Assembly (NCBI GenBank): GCA_030591565.1
Contig: JAUVAU010000024.1
Coordinates: 1-34,037, forward strand
Length of the DNA: 34,037 bases
Direction of reading: 5' to 3'
From: Deltaproteobacteria bacterium
Lineage (GTDB): Bacteria; Desulfobacterota; Deferrisomatia; Deferrisomatales; BM512
The notes under the pieces are model-generated. The model did no database searches and was not told where the DNA came from. It saw nothing but the letters and a program-made list of their open reading frames with translations. Shown here one piece after another: positions 33,081 through 34,037 of the stretch (positions within the stretch are counted from its first letter, which is position 1; the number at the start of each line of letters is the position of its first letter). The position numbers were made by a program, and so were the translations under genes.

Positions 33081-33664
33081 AACGTGCCTTTGGTGGAAGG
33101 CACTCCCGTGCGGCGCGGGTCGGGCTCCGCCGCTTGCCTGATGGCGCGGGCGAAAGCCTTGAACACCGCTTCGATCACGTGGTGGGCGTTGCGGCCCGAG
33201 GTGGCCTTGATGTGCACCGTGGCGTTCGAGTTGCGCACGAACGCCTCAAAGAACTCCCTGAAGAGTTCAATATCCGCTTCGCCGACCTTGCCCGAGTCCA
33301 GACCGTCATCATAGTTAAGACAGCAACGACCCGACAGGTCCACCGCAGCCATCGCCAGCGCCTCATCCATCGGCACGGTGGCGTTGCCGTAGCGGGTGAT
33401 CCCCTCGCGATTGCCCAGCGCCTTGTCCAACGCCTGGCCCAGCGCGATGCCCACGTCCTCGACGGTGTGGTGAAAGTCCACGTGTATGTCGCCCTGGGCT
33501 TCAATCGTCAGGTCGATCAACCCATGTGCGGCCACCTGGGTCAGCATGTGGTCGAAGAAACCCACGCCGGTGTCGATCGTGTGTTTGCCCGTGCCGTCAA
33601 TGTCCACGACCACGCGCACACTCGTCTCATTGGTCTTTCTCACAATTTCAGCCACGCGGCTCAT
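33077..33664 (-). CDS. hisB: Imidazoleglycerol-phosphate dehydratase HisB (monofunctional)
   Basis: Removes water from imidazole glycerol phosphate in histidine synthesis. The 195-residue protein has the Mn-binding His motifs GFFDHMLTQVAAHG, DFHHTVEDVGIALGQAL, and NAHHVIEAVFKAFARAI. No HAD phosphatase domain is attached, unlike the bifunctional enterobacterial form. ATG 33664 is one base after the hisD stop codon with an AAGGGG ribosome site; longer in-frame starts would overlap hisD and lack the conserved beginning. Confidence 0.96.
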   Translation of the reverse strand: MSRVAEIVRKTNETSVRVVVDIDGTGKHTIDTGVGFFDHMLTQVAAHGLIDLTIEAQGDIHVDFHHTVEDVGIALGQALDKALGNREGITRYGNATVPMDEALAMAAVDLSGRCCLNYDDGLDSGKVGEADIELFREFFEAFVRNSNATVHIKATSGRNAHHVIEAVFKAFARAIRQAAEPDPRRTGVPSTKGTL

Positions 33665-33665
33665 C

Positions 33666-34037
33666 TTAGTTCCCCTTGCCTTTGACTCGTATGGATACCG
33701 CCCTCGCGTGGGCGGTAAGGCCCTCAATCTCTGCTATACGTATCACCGGAGCCGCCAGTTTCTCAAGCGCCGATGCGGTGAAGCTCAAAATACTTGAGCG
33801 CTTGATGAAGTTCTCCACCCCCAGCGGCGAATAAAAACGCGCTGTGCCGGCGGTGGGCAATACATGATTTGGTCCGGCTGCGTAGTCGCCCAAAGCCTCC
33901 GGGGTGTTGTGACCGAGGAAGATCGCCCCGGCATGCCTTATCAGCTCCAGGGCTTCAAAAGGCTCGGCCACCGCCAGCTCCAGATGCTCGGAGGCAAAAT
34001 CATTTGCCAGCGCGCACGCCTCGGTCAGCGTCTCCAC
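33666..34037 (-). CDS. hisD: Histidinol dehydrogenase HisD, C-terminal part (cut by window edge)
   Basis: Oxidises histidinol to histidine in two NAD+-dependent steps. Only the last 124 or so residues lie in the window. Typical landmarks are ASEHLELAV, the AGAIFLGHNTPEALGDYAAG segment and GPNHVLPTAGTARFYSPLGV. The gene continues beyond 34037 on the - strand. hisB starts one base after its stop, so hisD heads the visible his run. Confidence 0.95.
   Translation of the reverse strand: METLTEACALANDFASEHLELAVAEPFEALELIRHAGAIFLGHNTPEALGDYAAGPNHVLPTAGTARFYSPLGVENFIKRSSILSFTASALEKLAAPVIRIAEIEGLTAHARAVSIRVKGKGN

Overview
The window is a GC-rich stretch of bacterial chromosome, densely packed with short operons and many overlapping or abutting genes. 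It holds 26 protein-coding genes (one or two of them cut by the window ends), one probable structured RNA and several regulatory sites. I see no tRNA, rRNA, CRISPR array or insertion sequence. The gene mix points to a deltaproteobacterium-like organism (Desulfobacterota, Desulfuromonadota or a relative). The pointers are a DUF6178-type protein, a short GNAT-type N-acetylglutamate synthase, a three-gene archaeal-type glutamate synthase with extra ferredoxin domains, and very large type IV pilus minor pilins. This is inference from gene families, not a species call.

Region 1 (1-9127, + strand): a minor-pilin block. A 654-residue PilX-like protein is followed by a 1963-residue PilW-like prepilin carrying Ig-like modules. 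A strong intrinsic terminator closes the block, and a family 2 glycosyltransferase follows.

Region 2 (9155-13493, - strand): a tight operon nadK-recN-argA-like-pmbA/tldE, with genes abutting or overlapping by 1-4 bases. Divergent to it are rarA and a universal stress protein (13542-15368, + strand).

Region 3 (about 15400-15705): a gene-free interval rich in stems, including a possible loop-loop pseudoknot and an 11-bp inverted repeat that closes the whole. It looks like a structured noncoding RNA or a small element of that kind, and is the best candidate here for something undescribed.

Region 4 (15711-20218, - strand): two M16 peptidase genes (one with HxxEH, one without), a single-domain response regulator, and a CheR methyltransferase after a 290-bp gap. 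Divergent to it are a DUF6178 protein and a glutaredoxin-thioredoxin reductase fusion (20320-23223, + strand). A bidirectional terminator separates these from the next operon.

Region 5 (23306-28415, - strand): glutamate synthase split into three genes: glutaminase domain; ferredoxin plus FMN synthase domain; and GXGXG plus GltD-like plus ferredoxin domain. An excellent sigma-54 -24/-12 promoter lies upstream, bracketed by an 8-bp inverted repeat.

Region 6 (28805-29502, + strand): a cupin and a lipoprotein, translationally coupled. Region 7 (29513-34037, - strand): histidine genes hisD (partial)-hisB-hisH-hisA-hisF, followed by a separate class I aminotransferase.
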